This document shows positions 54,938-64,000 of a stretch of DNA of 64,000 bases, one piece after another. How positions within the stretch are numbered: position 1 is the first letter of the stretch; each line of letters starts with the position of its first letter. The translations under genes and the position numbers were made by a program. The notes below the pieces were generated by a model. The model did no database searches and was not told the DNA's origin. It saw only the letters and a list, made by a program, of their open reading frames with translations. The stretch comes from Flabesymbios commensalis (lineage: Eukaryota > Annelida > Polychaeta > Terebellida > Flabelligeridae), in the NCBI GenBank assembly GCA_964017125.1, contig OZ024915.1, forward strand, positions 20,964,553 through 21,028,552, written 5' to 3'.

Positions 54938-57060
54938 ATGTGGAAGGCTGTTAATGTGTCAATAACACACCACTACAACCTTCACTATTCTGTGATATCA
55001 TATGTGGAAGGCTGTTAAGGTTTCAATAACACACCACTACAGCCTTCACTATTCTGTGGTATGTTGAAGGCTGTTAAGGTGTCAATAACACACCACTACA
55101 GCCTTCATTGTTCTGTGATATGTGGAAGGCTGTTAAGGTGTCAATAACACGCCCCAACAGCCTTTACTGTTCTGTGATATCTTGAAGGCTGTAAAGGTAT
55201 CAATAACACGCCCTAACAGCCTTCGCTATTCTGAGATATGTTTAAGGCTGTCAAGGTGTCAATAACACACCACTACAGCCTTCACTATTCTGTGATATGT
55301 AGAAGGCTGTTAAGATGTCAATTACATGCCTTAACAGCCTTCACTATTCTGTGATATGTGGAAGGCTGTTAAGGTATCAATAACACACTACTACAGCCTT
55401 CACTATTCTGTGATATGTGGAAGGCTGTTAAGGTGTCAATAACACGCCACTACAGCCTTCACTATTCTGTGATATGTGGAAGGCTGTTAATGTATCAATA
55501 ACACACCACTACAGCCTTCACTATTCTGTGATATGTGGAAGGCTGTTAAGCTGTTGAGAACACACCACTACAGCCTTCACTATTCTGTGGTATGTTGAAG
55601 GCTGTTAAGGTGTCAATAACACGCCACTACAGCCTTCACTATTCTGTGATATGTGGAAGGCTGTTAATGTATCAATAACACACCACTACAGCCTTTACTA
55701 ATCTGTGATATGTGGAAGGCTGTTAAGCTGTTGAGAACACACCACTACAGCCTTCACTATTCTGTGATATGTGGAAGGCTGTTGAGCTGTTGAGAACACG
55801 CCACTACAGCCTTCACTATTCTGTGATATGTGGAAGGCTGTTGAGCTGTTGAGAACACGCCACTACAGCCTTCACTATTCTGTGATATTTTGAAGGCTGT
55901 TATTAAGGTGTCAATAACACGCCCCAACATCCTTTACTGTTCTGTGATATGTTGAAGGCTGTTAATGTGTCAATAACACACCACTACAACCTTCACTATT
56001 CTGTGATATCATATGTGGAATGCTGTTGATGTGTCAATAACACACCACTACAACCTTCACTATTCTGTGATATCATATGTGGAAGGCTGTTAAGGCTTCA
56101 ATAACACACCACTACAGCCTTCACTATTCTGTGGTATGTTGAAGGCTGTTAAGGTGTCAATACCACACCACTACAGCCTTCATTGTTCTGTGATATGTGG
56201 AGGGCTGTTAAGGTGTCAATAACACGCCCCAACAGCCTTTACTGTTCTGTGATATCTTGAAGGCTGTAAAGGTATCAATAACACGCCCTAACAGCCTTCG
56301 CTATTCTGTGATATGTTTAAGGCTGTCAAGGTGTCAATAACACACCACTACAGCCTTCACTATTCTGTGATATGTAGAAGGCTGTTAAGGTGTCAATTAC
56401 ATGCCTTAACAGCCTTCACTATTCTGTGATATGTGGAAGGCTGTTAAGGTATCAATAACACACTACTACAGCCTTCACTATTCTGTGATATGTGGAAGGC
56501 TGTTAAGGTGTCAATAACACGCCACTACAGCCTTCACTATTCTGTGATATGTAGAAGGCTGTTAATGTATCAATAACACACCACTACAGCCTTCACTATT
56601 CTGTGGTATGTTGAAGGCTGTTAAGGTGTCAATAACACGCCACTACAGCCTTCACTATTCTGTGATATGTGGAAGGCTGTTAATGTATCAATAACACACC
56701 ACTACAGCCTTCACTATTCTGTGGTATGTTGAAGGCTGTTAAGGTGTCAATAACACGCCACTACAGCCTTCACTATTCTGTGATATGTGGAAGGCTGTTA
56801 AGGTATCAATAACACACCACTACAGCCTTCACTATTCTGTGATATGTGGAAGGCTGTTAAGCTGTTGAGAACACACCACTACAGCCTTCACTATTCTGTG
56901 ATATGTTGAAGGCTGTTAAGGTGTCAATAACACGCCACTACAGCCTTCACTATTTTGTGATATGTGGAAGGCTGTTAAGCTGTTGAGAACGCGCCACTAC
57001 AGCCTTCACTATTCTGTGATAAGTTGAAGTCTGTTAAGTTGTCAATGACTAAAGCCTTCC
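54918..57060. repeat. 59-bp hairpin minisatellite, right block (about 36 units)
   Basis: It is the same unit as 50164-50995. A higher-order period of about 1.07 kb (18 units) is visible: the variant GATATCTTGAAGGCTGTAAA occurs near 55176 and 56251 with matching neighbours. Confidence 0.92.
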
Positions 57061-57254
57061 GTATATATTTTGATAGATAGGTACTTGGTATATGGTAAAT
57101 TACTAGGCCCATGATTCCAATATCTATTTATTCTGTTGTCATTTTACTAATGAGTTGAAATAAATTTGTTATAAAGTAGACTATGTTGTTAAATCTGATG
57201 TCTTCGTTCTTAAGAAACATAGATATGGCCACAACAACATTCCCTATTTCGCAG

Positions 57255-57379
57255 GTACGATCATGGAGTTGTCGGTACGTCAACAAGTAAACCTGAAACA
57301 CCTAGAAAGGCTACGGTTGTTGACACGCCTATCACCTCGTCTGCAACTCAATATAGGCCTACTTGTGAAACAATTCTAG
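57255..57379 (+). CDS. Exon 1 seen of the 57-61 kb gene
   Basis: Acceptor CTATTTCGCAG, donor GTTTGT. Encodes YDHGVVGTSTSKPETPRKAT onward to CETILG. Enters in phase 2 and leaves in phase 1. Preceding exons are unknown; the phase-2 donor option at 49831 would fit, but that may be chance. Confidence 0.45.
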
Positions 57380-58249
57380 GTTTGTTTAGAGTATTATTAC
57401 ATTATAATTCTAAAACATGATCTGCGATGATGTCAGATTACAATTTGTAGGTTAGTGTACTATACTAGAACGACATAAATCTAAGGCACTTAATTTTCTA
57501 ATCACTAAAGAGTCCTAACGGACCGGGTTGCTACAAATTAATCAATTACAATCCAATGTATTTATTGTATCATCTATAACTGAGTGTTTCTAAATTACTG
57601 AGAAAAACTAGATTAAATTTTATTTTAGAAACGGCCAATGCCTCATTAATAACGTATATTATTCCAGTTTCGCAAACAGGACTATATCGGCTTTGTCAAC
57701 CTCTCGTCAGGTCAACTTTTGTATTTCCACTTGAAGTGTTCATTCCTTCTTAAATATTTAATAATAAATTATATGTCTATCACGCTCGTATCAACATTTG
57801 CATACACTTGGGCGTTCCTATTTCTTACAGGAGATAAGACAGAAAAAATAGTTTCCACAGCGGAAACAGTGAATCTTACCAGTCTAACGGAAGAAGAGTC
57901 ATACATACACTTGACCATTCAGAATGATTCTCTCACTACTATCAGCACGACGATGTTTATATTACAAGACGTCCGAAAGCACCAGCTTGTGGTATTAAGT
58001 ATTCATGTGTATATATTACATTTAGGCTTACCTCAGTAAAATATATCCATCCAGTACAAATTAATGCAGCCGCATGCTGTAATTTTATACATTAATTTCA
58101 AATTCATTACATCAGGAATGATTAATCACTATTTGAAAAAAAAACAATCCATTTACCTCCATTCAGCTGGTATAAAATTGCGTGTTAGAATATTATTAAG
58201 TATTAGTTAATATAATAATTATTTAAATAATTAAATAATTAATAAATAG

Positions 58250-58312
<63 letters not shown>

Positions 58313-60809
58313 CATCGATTGAATGATTGGATAAATAATTGAGCGATTGATTTATACTTCATTAGTTATTTAATATTGATTTTTAATATTTTTCAATTAA
58401 TTTTTCAGTCCAATGTATACAGAATAATCAGAAGAAGACTCTTTGCCATACGCGGTATACCGCAATGGATTTACACGTGTGATTCATGTGATATCCACAG
58501 AGCGGCTTTAATTTTTTCACTAGCAGGTCAAATTGATAGCCATCCTAAAGAAGGTAGCTCGTTTACTACTTATACAACAACAAAATAAAGAAACAATACA
58601 ATTACGTTTAATTGTTTTAACATATCACACAACAACTAATCTTCAAATGTTTACAATTAGTAAGGGGGCCACCATTCAATCTCCGGGGGGGGGGGGGACT
58701 GGAGTTTTGGTCGCCGACAATTGCTCAACGGCTGGCTGAAAATTTCATTTTATTTTATTAGGCCTACATGTTTTTTAGGCCTACATGTTTATACAGTACA
58801 GTTTTAGAACTAAATTATATATTTCATGCAGAGTCTGCCCGAAATTATTTATTTCAAAAATACTCCAGCGCTCTCCCTGGAGATTGAATGGTGTCCCGTA
58901 ATGGAATAAATTTTGAAATGGTGCTAGTTGAATGGTTCCTATGAATTTCAGCACTTAATTCCAATGAATGTATACATGCTGCATGTGCGAGAGCTATTGT
59001 CACATCTATGGAACGTGAAGCAGGTCCGGATGCTGATTTCGTCGCGCACTAGATAAGGAACAATGTATGCTACTATGCAGAATTAACAATACATTTACGC
59101 ATGGAGACGTACGATATGCTAGATCTGGCTTAGCCAGCAATGTGATTTGCTAAAATAAAAAGTAATAATTATATGGCATACCGGGTAGGCTACTCTTATA
59201 TCGTTTATACTAAGATTCCTTTATTTCAATCTAAAACAGAAAATGTCACCATTTTTTTTTAAATCCTGTGTGCTGCATTGGGCTAACTATACATGTGGGC
59301 ATAATAAATTAATTTCACACTAACGACGGTACCCTTCTCAAAAGTTTTGTATGAAGCTTGTGCCTGAAATACCCTTTTAAATTCTCAGTGTGTAAACATC
59401 ATGTTACAGGTTATGACAATAACGATCACGGTTACAGTTGTACCTCCCCACAAAATGTGAGTTTTTAACGGTATACAATTACCACAATACGTCATAACAC
59501 ATAGTAGTAGTAGTAAATCATTGCTTTACGTCACTTTTCGGCACAAAAGGTCTTTTAAGTGACATTATAATACGATAAAAACGTTGTAGTCAATTGATGA
59601 GATGAATGATGTACAGATGATGATGTGAGGGTGGGGGTGGTAGGGCATGGTGGGTTATTGAGAGCGTTTTCCTTCGCTCGCCCGATAAGGGGTTCTGGGC
59701 ATGTCTAGGGGATTTACCCCCAGACATGCCCAGACGGCCGGAGACTTGAGTTTCGCTGTACAATTTAATGATGAAACTCTTTGGCATTTCGCGCAGCTCC
59801 GCTATCCACGGGTCGGATAGTCCCCAGAGTAACAATAGGAAGGATCACTCCCTCTGGGTAACTCCATTCATCCCACGTGAGAGACCTAATGTCAAACACG
59901 CTATTGCCGGTTATTTAAGGCTACCACAGCCTACATCAGCGCTAGCACTGATGCGGGTGCTGCATTGGCTCCGCTGTTGAGCGGAGGAACCAGGGTACGC
60001 CACTGGCAATCCGCCCGAAGATTATAGCCAGATACGAGGAGGCTGCAGCTGCCCTTGGATGATTGCTGTAGACTAGTGCTTCCGTACAATGCCGTACACA
60101 GCATCCAACAGACGAAACAGATCCCTAATGACCCTCCCCAGATGGGGGCAAAAAGTACTACTACTAGCAATCATCCCAGTACCCCACGTCATAACACAAT
60201 ACGTCAAGATACATTTTCATTCATAGAATCAATGGAATCCTAACAACAACTAATTTATCCAACTAAACACCTTGTTTCAACGATGTAATAAAATGATTCC
60301 ATAGTTTTTCCGTTTGTGACTATGCAACATACATGATTATCGTCAATATTATTTTTGCAGCAACCTCAGATACACTCTGTTAGCAGCCTTTTCCCCCCCC
60401 GTAGCGTGTGTGAGGAGTTCTGAAACATATGGCATATTCACTATACAAGTGCGAGACGACAAGCCAATGCTCGCATGTCAGCAATGTACATCAAACAACT
60501 GTCCTCACATAACCACACTAAAATCTTTTCTGTCGAAAACATCTGACAACACTCCAGACATTATACTGTTATTTCAGCATTGTTTAGATGAACAACTTAT
60601 CTGTGAAGCAGATTACATGCCATCTGCGGTGTCGACATCACCTGTGCCAGTATTTGCACCTTCTGTACATAAAGAATATTCTGAGATCAAACCAGCTGTG
60701 TCAGGTTGCTGTTCATGTAGTGGGCCAAGGGAATGGCTGCACAGTGATATTACTCTACATATGTCGAAGGTCGATATTCATCTAAGGGATTCCGTAAAGA
60801 CTGTTCCAG
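57255..60809 (+). CDS. Multi-exon gene fragment, Cys/His-cluster protein (HMGXB3/KDZ-like?)
   Basis: Six segments with acceptor and donor signals agree in phase: 57255-57379, 57831-57991, 58409-58553, 58952-59023, 59410-59456 and 60361-60809. Exon 3 has YTCDSCDIH. Exon 6 has LACQQCTSNNCPHITTL, a C-x2-C-x4-C-x-H cluster like SWIM-type fingers, then GCCSCSGPREWLHSD. This layout recalls HMGXB3-like proteins and KDZ transposases, in which Cys clusters precede the catalytic core; that is inference. Upstream start and downstream exons are not seen. Exon 6 changes frame within its run of C (60393-60400). Confidence 0.5.
57831..57991 (+). CDS. Exon 2 seen of the 57-61 kb gene
   Basis: Acceptor TTTCTTACAG, donor GTATTA. 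Encodes GDKTEKIVSTAETVNLTSLT... to LQDVRKHQLV, phase 1 in and phase 0 out. No motif recognised. Confidence 0.5.
58251..58312. repeat. GATT microsatellite
   Basis: About 15 GATT units without interruption, then ATTCATCGATTG variants to 58330. Confidence 0.9.
58409..58553 (+). CDS. Exon 3 seen of the 57-61 kb gene
   Basis: Acceptor TAATTTTTCAG, donor GTAGCT. Encodes SNVYRIIRRRLFAIRGIPQW, then IYTCDSCDIHRAALIF with a CxxC pair and a nearby His. Phase 0 in, phase 1 out. Confidence 0.55.
58674..58898. mobile_element. MITE with CCATTCAATCTCC ends
   Basis: Left GGGGCCACCATTCAATCTCC and right GGAGATTGAATGGTGTCCCG are inverted repeats of about 20 bases with two mismatches. A run of G follows the left end. 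The target duplication is not clear. Confidence 0.6.
58952..59456 (+). CDS. Exons 4 and 5 seen of the 57-61 kb gene (58952-59023, 59410-59456)
   Basis: Exon 4 (ALNSNECIHAACARAIVTSM...) has acceptor GAATTTCAG and a weak donor GTCCGG. Exon 5 (GYDNNDHGYSCTSPQN) has acceptor GTTACAG and a strong donor GTGAGT. Both are short; support comes mainly from unbroken phase (1,1,0) and the Cys/His content. Confidence 0.4.
59502..60185 (-). mobile_element. Short non-LTR element with 13-bp target duplications
   Basis: ACGTCATAACACA flanks both sides (59489-59501, 60186-60198). On the minus strand it ends with the TCACTT...AAGTGA hairpin and a CTA/TAC tail. GGGCATGTCTAGGGGATTTA followed by CCCCCAGACATGCCC forms a palindrome at 59697-59731. 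It lacks reverse transcriptase. An 81-codon frame shows no recognisable domain. It is likely a non-autonomous derivative of the LINE that left tails at 46627 and 47277. Confidence 0.75.
60361..60809 (+). CDS. Exon 6 seen of the 57-61 kb gene
   Basis: The acceptor is ATTTTTGCAG and the donor GTAGTA. From the C run on, the frame reads VACVRSSETYGIFTIQ, the Cys cluster, a Pro/Ser linker and SKVDIHLRDSVKTVP, 133 codons. Entering in phase 0 gives QPQIHSVSSLFPP before the C run, so one base more or less in the run is needed to join the two. Confidence 0.5.
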
Positions 60810-61080
60810 GTAGTATGCTTCAGGTTATATCTATCATCCAGTTTGCACTTCCATGTGGTTAATAGTCCGTCAGCTATCAGTGGTCGTTCGTTCCATTCAA
60901 GGTGGCCAAAAGTATGTGCTATCACTTCAAAGTTAAACCCATAGGCATTAAAGAAAAAATAATAGCTAATTTGTTGATACTGTAAATGATTACAGTGTCC
61001 ATAATATTTGTGATATAGTTCCATTGCAGAAATAATAAACGTACGACGTATTATTCTGTGAAACTCAATGACCTCGATTT

Positions 61081-61316
61081 CCTTTGTTTTCACCGAGCTG
61101 GCTAATACAATGAACTATGGGGGAGGGTTCTTATATAACCTTGTTTTCACCGAGTGATGTCACTGCGTTTCACAGAATGAAGTATGGGGGAGGGGGTGTT
61201 ATATAACCTTGTTTTCACCGAGTGACGTCACTGCGTTTCACAGAATGAAGTATGGGGGAGGGGGTGTTATATAACCTTGTTTTCACCGGGTGTCGTCACT
61301 GCGTTTCACAGAATTC
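61081..61316. repeat. 68-bp tandem repeat, about 3.5 units
   Basis: Unit: TTTTCACCGAGTGACGTCAC, TGCGTTTCACAGAATGAAGT, ATGGGGGAGGGGGTGTTATA. Each unit contains a CRE-like TGACGTCA or a variant and a TATATAA stretch. Confidence 0.85.
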
Positions 61317-61339
61317 TCTTTATGTTTACATTATTTTAT

Positions 61340-61567
61340 TGTCAGGTCATAGGTCATGATTTCTAGCAGACAGTTTTTAAAACCGAAAGACCCGAGTTTT
61401 TTTTCTATTTGCAATCTTCATAAACATCTTAGTAAGCTTTTCTGTGTGTACTGCCATTACAATTTTTTAACTTTTGTCACTGCGGGTATGGTCTTTATAG
61501 TCAGAATCTGCCGTACATGGACGTCAGATTATGACGCACGAAGACGGTCGCCACGCTGAAAGGGTTA
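61340..61567. mobile_element. Decayed TTAA MITE D relative
   Basis: The hairpin TATAGTCAGAATCTGCCGTAC / GTCAGATTATGACGCACGAAG is followed by CGCTGAAAGGGTTAA at the right end (TTAA 61564-61567). The left end is not preserved. Confidence 0.5.
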
Positions 61568-62084
61568 AGTAAAGTGGGTAATTATGAATCGATGAGTGGG
61601 CAGCGTCGTGGTCAACGATAGGAGTGATATCTTCGGATTCGTAAATACAATGTTTCAGAGAAGCACTACGACGTACCTGTTTCAACGTTATATACAGTAG
61701 GCCTACACTCCCGCCAATGCGGTCAAGTAGGGTTTAGGGGCCAGAATATTTTTACCGTTATGGCGGTTTGACCGCATTAGTGATCGGGAAATAAATTACC
61801 ACTTGGCGTCCAGCTATTTGATATAAAATCAATTATCTATATATGCTCCAAATAATGAATGAACAATAACAATAATAAATATGTGCAAAGTTATTGCAGC
61901 TGTTTAGAAAAGCAGGGCTTGTATTTAGTGCAAAGTTAAAATTGACTATATAATTATGCACAATTAAATAAAAAAAAATATTTTAATAAAAACATATCTT
62001 TTTTAAAAATGAATTGTCACATAACGGCTTACTGCAGTTGGAGAAATGAATTGATGGAGGATTGTTGACCGGTGGATTTTATTT
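61568..62084. other. Spacer, nothing recognised
   Basis: AT-rich, with a GCGGTCAAGTAGGG...ATGGCGGTTTGACCGCAT inverted pair at about 61718-61778 and no open frame of note. Confidence 0.35.
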
Positions 62085-62325
62085 TCACATGAGAGTCTTG
62101 TAATTAATCCTGAATATAGAATGTAGAGTGTCATCTAGGCAACGGTCTGCTGTAAAGTCTTTGAGGGCAGACACCGCAGCCATAGTCTCATGAAATGAGT
62201 ATTTTTTAATCACTGACATACTGTCATATGTATCATCATCATTATCATCATCATCACCAGTCTCTACAGCTAGTTGACGATGAGATTTGCCAGAACTAGC
62301 TTTGATAAGTTTAATTACTTTATCC
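62085..62325 (-). CDS. Terminal coding exon, acidic tail protein (Tigger/CENP-B-like?)
   Basis: On the minus strand an acceptor-like TTACCCTAAG precedes 79 codons and TGA. The sequence reads DKVIKLIKASSGKSHRQLAV, an acidic run (TGDDDDNDDDTYD), HETMAAVSALKDFTADRCLD and ends INYKTLM. AATAAA follows the stop by three bases (62079-62084). An acidic stretch followed by a helical alanine- and leucine-containing tail is seen at the C-terminus of pogo/Tigger and CENP-B-like proteins, but nothing catalytic is present, so this is a guess. No other exon was found before the window's right LINE tails. Confidence 0.4.
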
Positions 62326-62339
62326 CTTAGGGTAAGTTA

Positions 62340-62640
62340 TGCACACTTAGGGGAGAACACCCTCAAGCGCACCCCCTAACTAAAAAGAGGGAAATCTTTT
62401 TATAACATGATTGAAACAACATGACCATATTGGCAGGTGATCCGGATTGTAATAAAATATAATTCCTATTTTTTTCCTGTGATAAAGCCATTTCTACTCA
62501 TTTTATTAAAAAAACACTTTTTCAGCAAAGGGGGCGCTTCGGGTGCACTGTGCACAAAGCGCACCCTCAGTATTCCTAAAGGGCACCCCCTAATGTTCAG
62601 TGGTTTTTATACATCCTAAAGCGCACCGCCTGTATCTATA
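62340..62640. repeat. Short GCGCACCCCCT repeat
   Basis: AAGCGCACCCCCTAA-like blocks recur at 62366, 62556, 62579 and 62618. The arrangement may be the ends of a small element; borders are unclear. Confidence 0.4.
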
Positions 62641-62747
62641 CATGTATGGACAAGATTAAATGATATTTTTGTTAGATTATGACTAACCATAATCAAAATA
62701 ATATTTTTGTCAATGTTTTACCATAAATTTCCTTGAAATATAATATA

Positions 62748-63095
62748 GTAAGTAAGTAAGTAAAATGCTTTACTTCACTTTTCGGCCAGTATGGCCATTT
62801 AAGTGAAAATTCCAGGTATTACAATATCCCATATTGTATAGTTAAAGTAGTAAAGAAAAGACAAAGCCAATAAAAGCATGATTGTACTAAAATATTCAGT
62901 TTAAAGTGTTTGATATGATAAGATGACGATGCTCCTGGCACCTATATGTAACGAGTCTGATGACATGTTGTAGCGCCTGCACTACAACACAGTTTAATGG
63001 GTATAAAAATATGAGTATAAATAATGTAAAATATGAAGTGATTATAAAATGAACGACTTATCAAGTCACTATATCTCCATGAAATTGGAGTGATG
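62748..63095 (-). mobile_element. LINE 3' UTR copy (tail type A)
   Basis: It begins with GTAAGTAAGTAAGTAAAATG and the shared hairpin, and nearly matches 50996-51345. No coding part remains. Confidence 0.8.
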
Positions 63096-63157
63096 ATAGC
63101 TCTACATGCAACATATAATATATAGTAAAGAGGGAAAAGTTTGTTCTAATTTATGTG

Positions 63158-63658
63158 TAAGTAAGTAAGTAAGTAAATAAAATGCTTTACTTCACTTTTC
63201 GGCCAGTATGGCCATTTAAGTGAAAATTCCAGGTATTACAATATCCCATATTGTATAGTTAAAGTAGTAAAGGAAAGACAAAGCCAATAAAAGCATGATC
63301 GTACTAAAATATTCAGTTTAAAGTGTTTGATATGATAAGATGACGATGCTCCTGGCACCTATATGTATCGAGTCTGATAACATGTTGAAGCACCTGCACT
63401 ACAACACAGTTTAATGGGTATAAAAATATCAGTATAAATAATGTAAAATATGAAGTGATTATAAAATGAACGACTTTTCAAGTCACTATATCTCCATGAA
63501 ATTGGAGTGATTGTGTAAAAACTACAAGTCTAAGTCAAAACAGTGTCATTGTCAAAACAAATATATAATATATACTATAATACTATATACTATAATCAAA
63601 AAAAGTAAACCCATTTAGACATAAATATGAATGACATAAACAATGAACAGAGAAACCA
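63158..63658 (-). mobile_element. LINE 3' UTR copy (tail type A), with type B adjoining
   Basis: It is nearly identical to 48109-48606 including the final ATGAACAGAGAAACCATT, and it is followed by the same type-B element. Confidence 0.8.
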
Positions 63659-64000
63659 TTAAGTAAGTAAGTAAATGTCTTCTTTACTTCACGTTTCGGC
63701 CAGTATGGCCAGAGAAATCATTAAATCACAAATTTTTTTCAAAAATTAAAGACTTACAGTGCCCCCACAGTTGGTAATAAGGTCTGTGATATTGGAGGAC
63801 ATCACAGAGCGATCACGAACCGTGAGGACACCGTAAGTCACCGCAGGCTAATTGTACGGCAATGGCTTCTCTATGACATGCTGCATTATCCGCCAGGATG
63901 CCACAGAGAAACCATTAAAACAATGAAATGAAAAACTAATTATATGACAATGGTTTCTTTCGGACATCCCGTCCAACACCAGGATGCCAAAGAGAAACCA
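63659..64000 (-). mobile_element. LINE fragment (tail type B), cut by the window edge
   Basis: TAAGTAAGTAAATGTCTTCT, CTTCACGTTTCGGCC, then CCCCCACAG and GAGGACATCACAGAGCG blocks, as at 48607-48960. It continues past the window. Confidence 0.75.

Noticed and set aside
50164-57060. CRISPR-like array
   Set aside because: There are no unique spacers; units are 59-bp tandem repeats in an animal genome.
59590-59835. 81-codon minus frame as a protein
   Set aside because: It runs through the palindrome and 3' UTR of a non-autonomous element and has no known domain.

Overview
The window is animal nuclear DNA. It is AT-rich, with large introns and very many small repeats. The octamer TAGGCCTA occurs about 24 times by eye, against less than one expected. 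I associate that octamer with echinoderm genomes and other invertebrate deuterostomes, so I lean towards an echinoderm or a relative; this is recollection plus inference, not proof. I saw no bacterial genes, CRISPR array, intact tRNA or rRNA gene, and no LTR retrovirus-like or Polinton-like element.

The one securely identified host gene is peflin (PEF1), a penta-EF-hand calcium-binding protein. It lies on the + strand in five coding exons from 6137 to 28900. The exons join in frame into 240 residues: a Gly/Pro/Gln-rich N-terminus followed by five EF-hand repeats. Introns 1 and 3 are about 10 kb each and hold most of the repeats of the left half. Intron 3 appears to use a GC-AG splice pair. 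It also contains two other coding-like segments on the same strand (17349-17719 and 22352-22561) that could belong to a nested gene or to alternative exons.

Downstream of peflin, 29139-40345 is a tandem array of a 4.23-kb unit: two long copies and a third shortened by deletions. Each unit carries the same four hairpin MITEs. From 40.5 to 46 kb there are a 16-bp tandem repeat, SINEs, further MITEs, and a short minus-strand terminal exon at 45591-45710 of an unrecognised gene.

From 46.5 to 57 kb LINEs dominate. A 1187-codon open frame (51374-54937, minus) is a 5'-truncated LINE with endonuclease, reverse transcriptase and RNase H. It sits inside a 59-bp minisatellite whose every unit can fold into a hairpin (50164-57060). 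A candidate first exon of a small membrane protein lies at 49638-49831.

From 57.2 to 60.8 kb six + strand exons agree in splice phase. They encode an unrecognised protein with Cys/His clusters, perhaps HMGXB3-like or KDZ-transposase-like. A minus-strand terminal exon with an acidic stretch lies at 62085-62325. The right edge (62.7-64 kb) repeats the LINE tails seen at 48-49 kb.

Most of the sequence is mobile-element debris: TTAA-flanked MITEs with internal hairpins, other long-TIR MITEs, two MITEs with CAG...CTG ends and 5-bp target duplications, tRNA-derived SINEs, and LINE 3' ends sharing one small hairpin.
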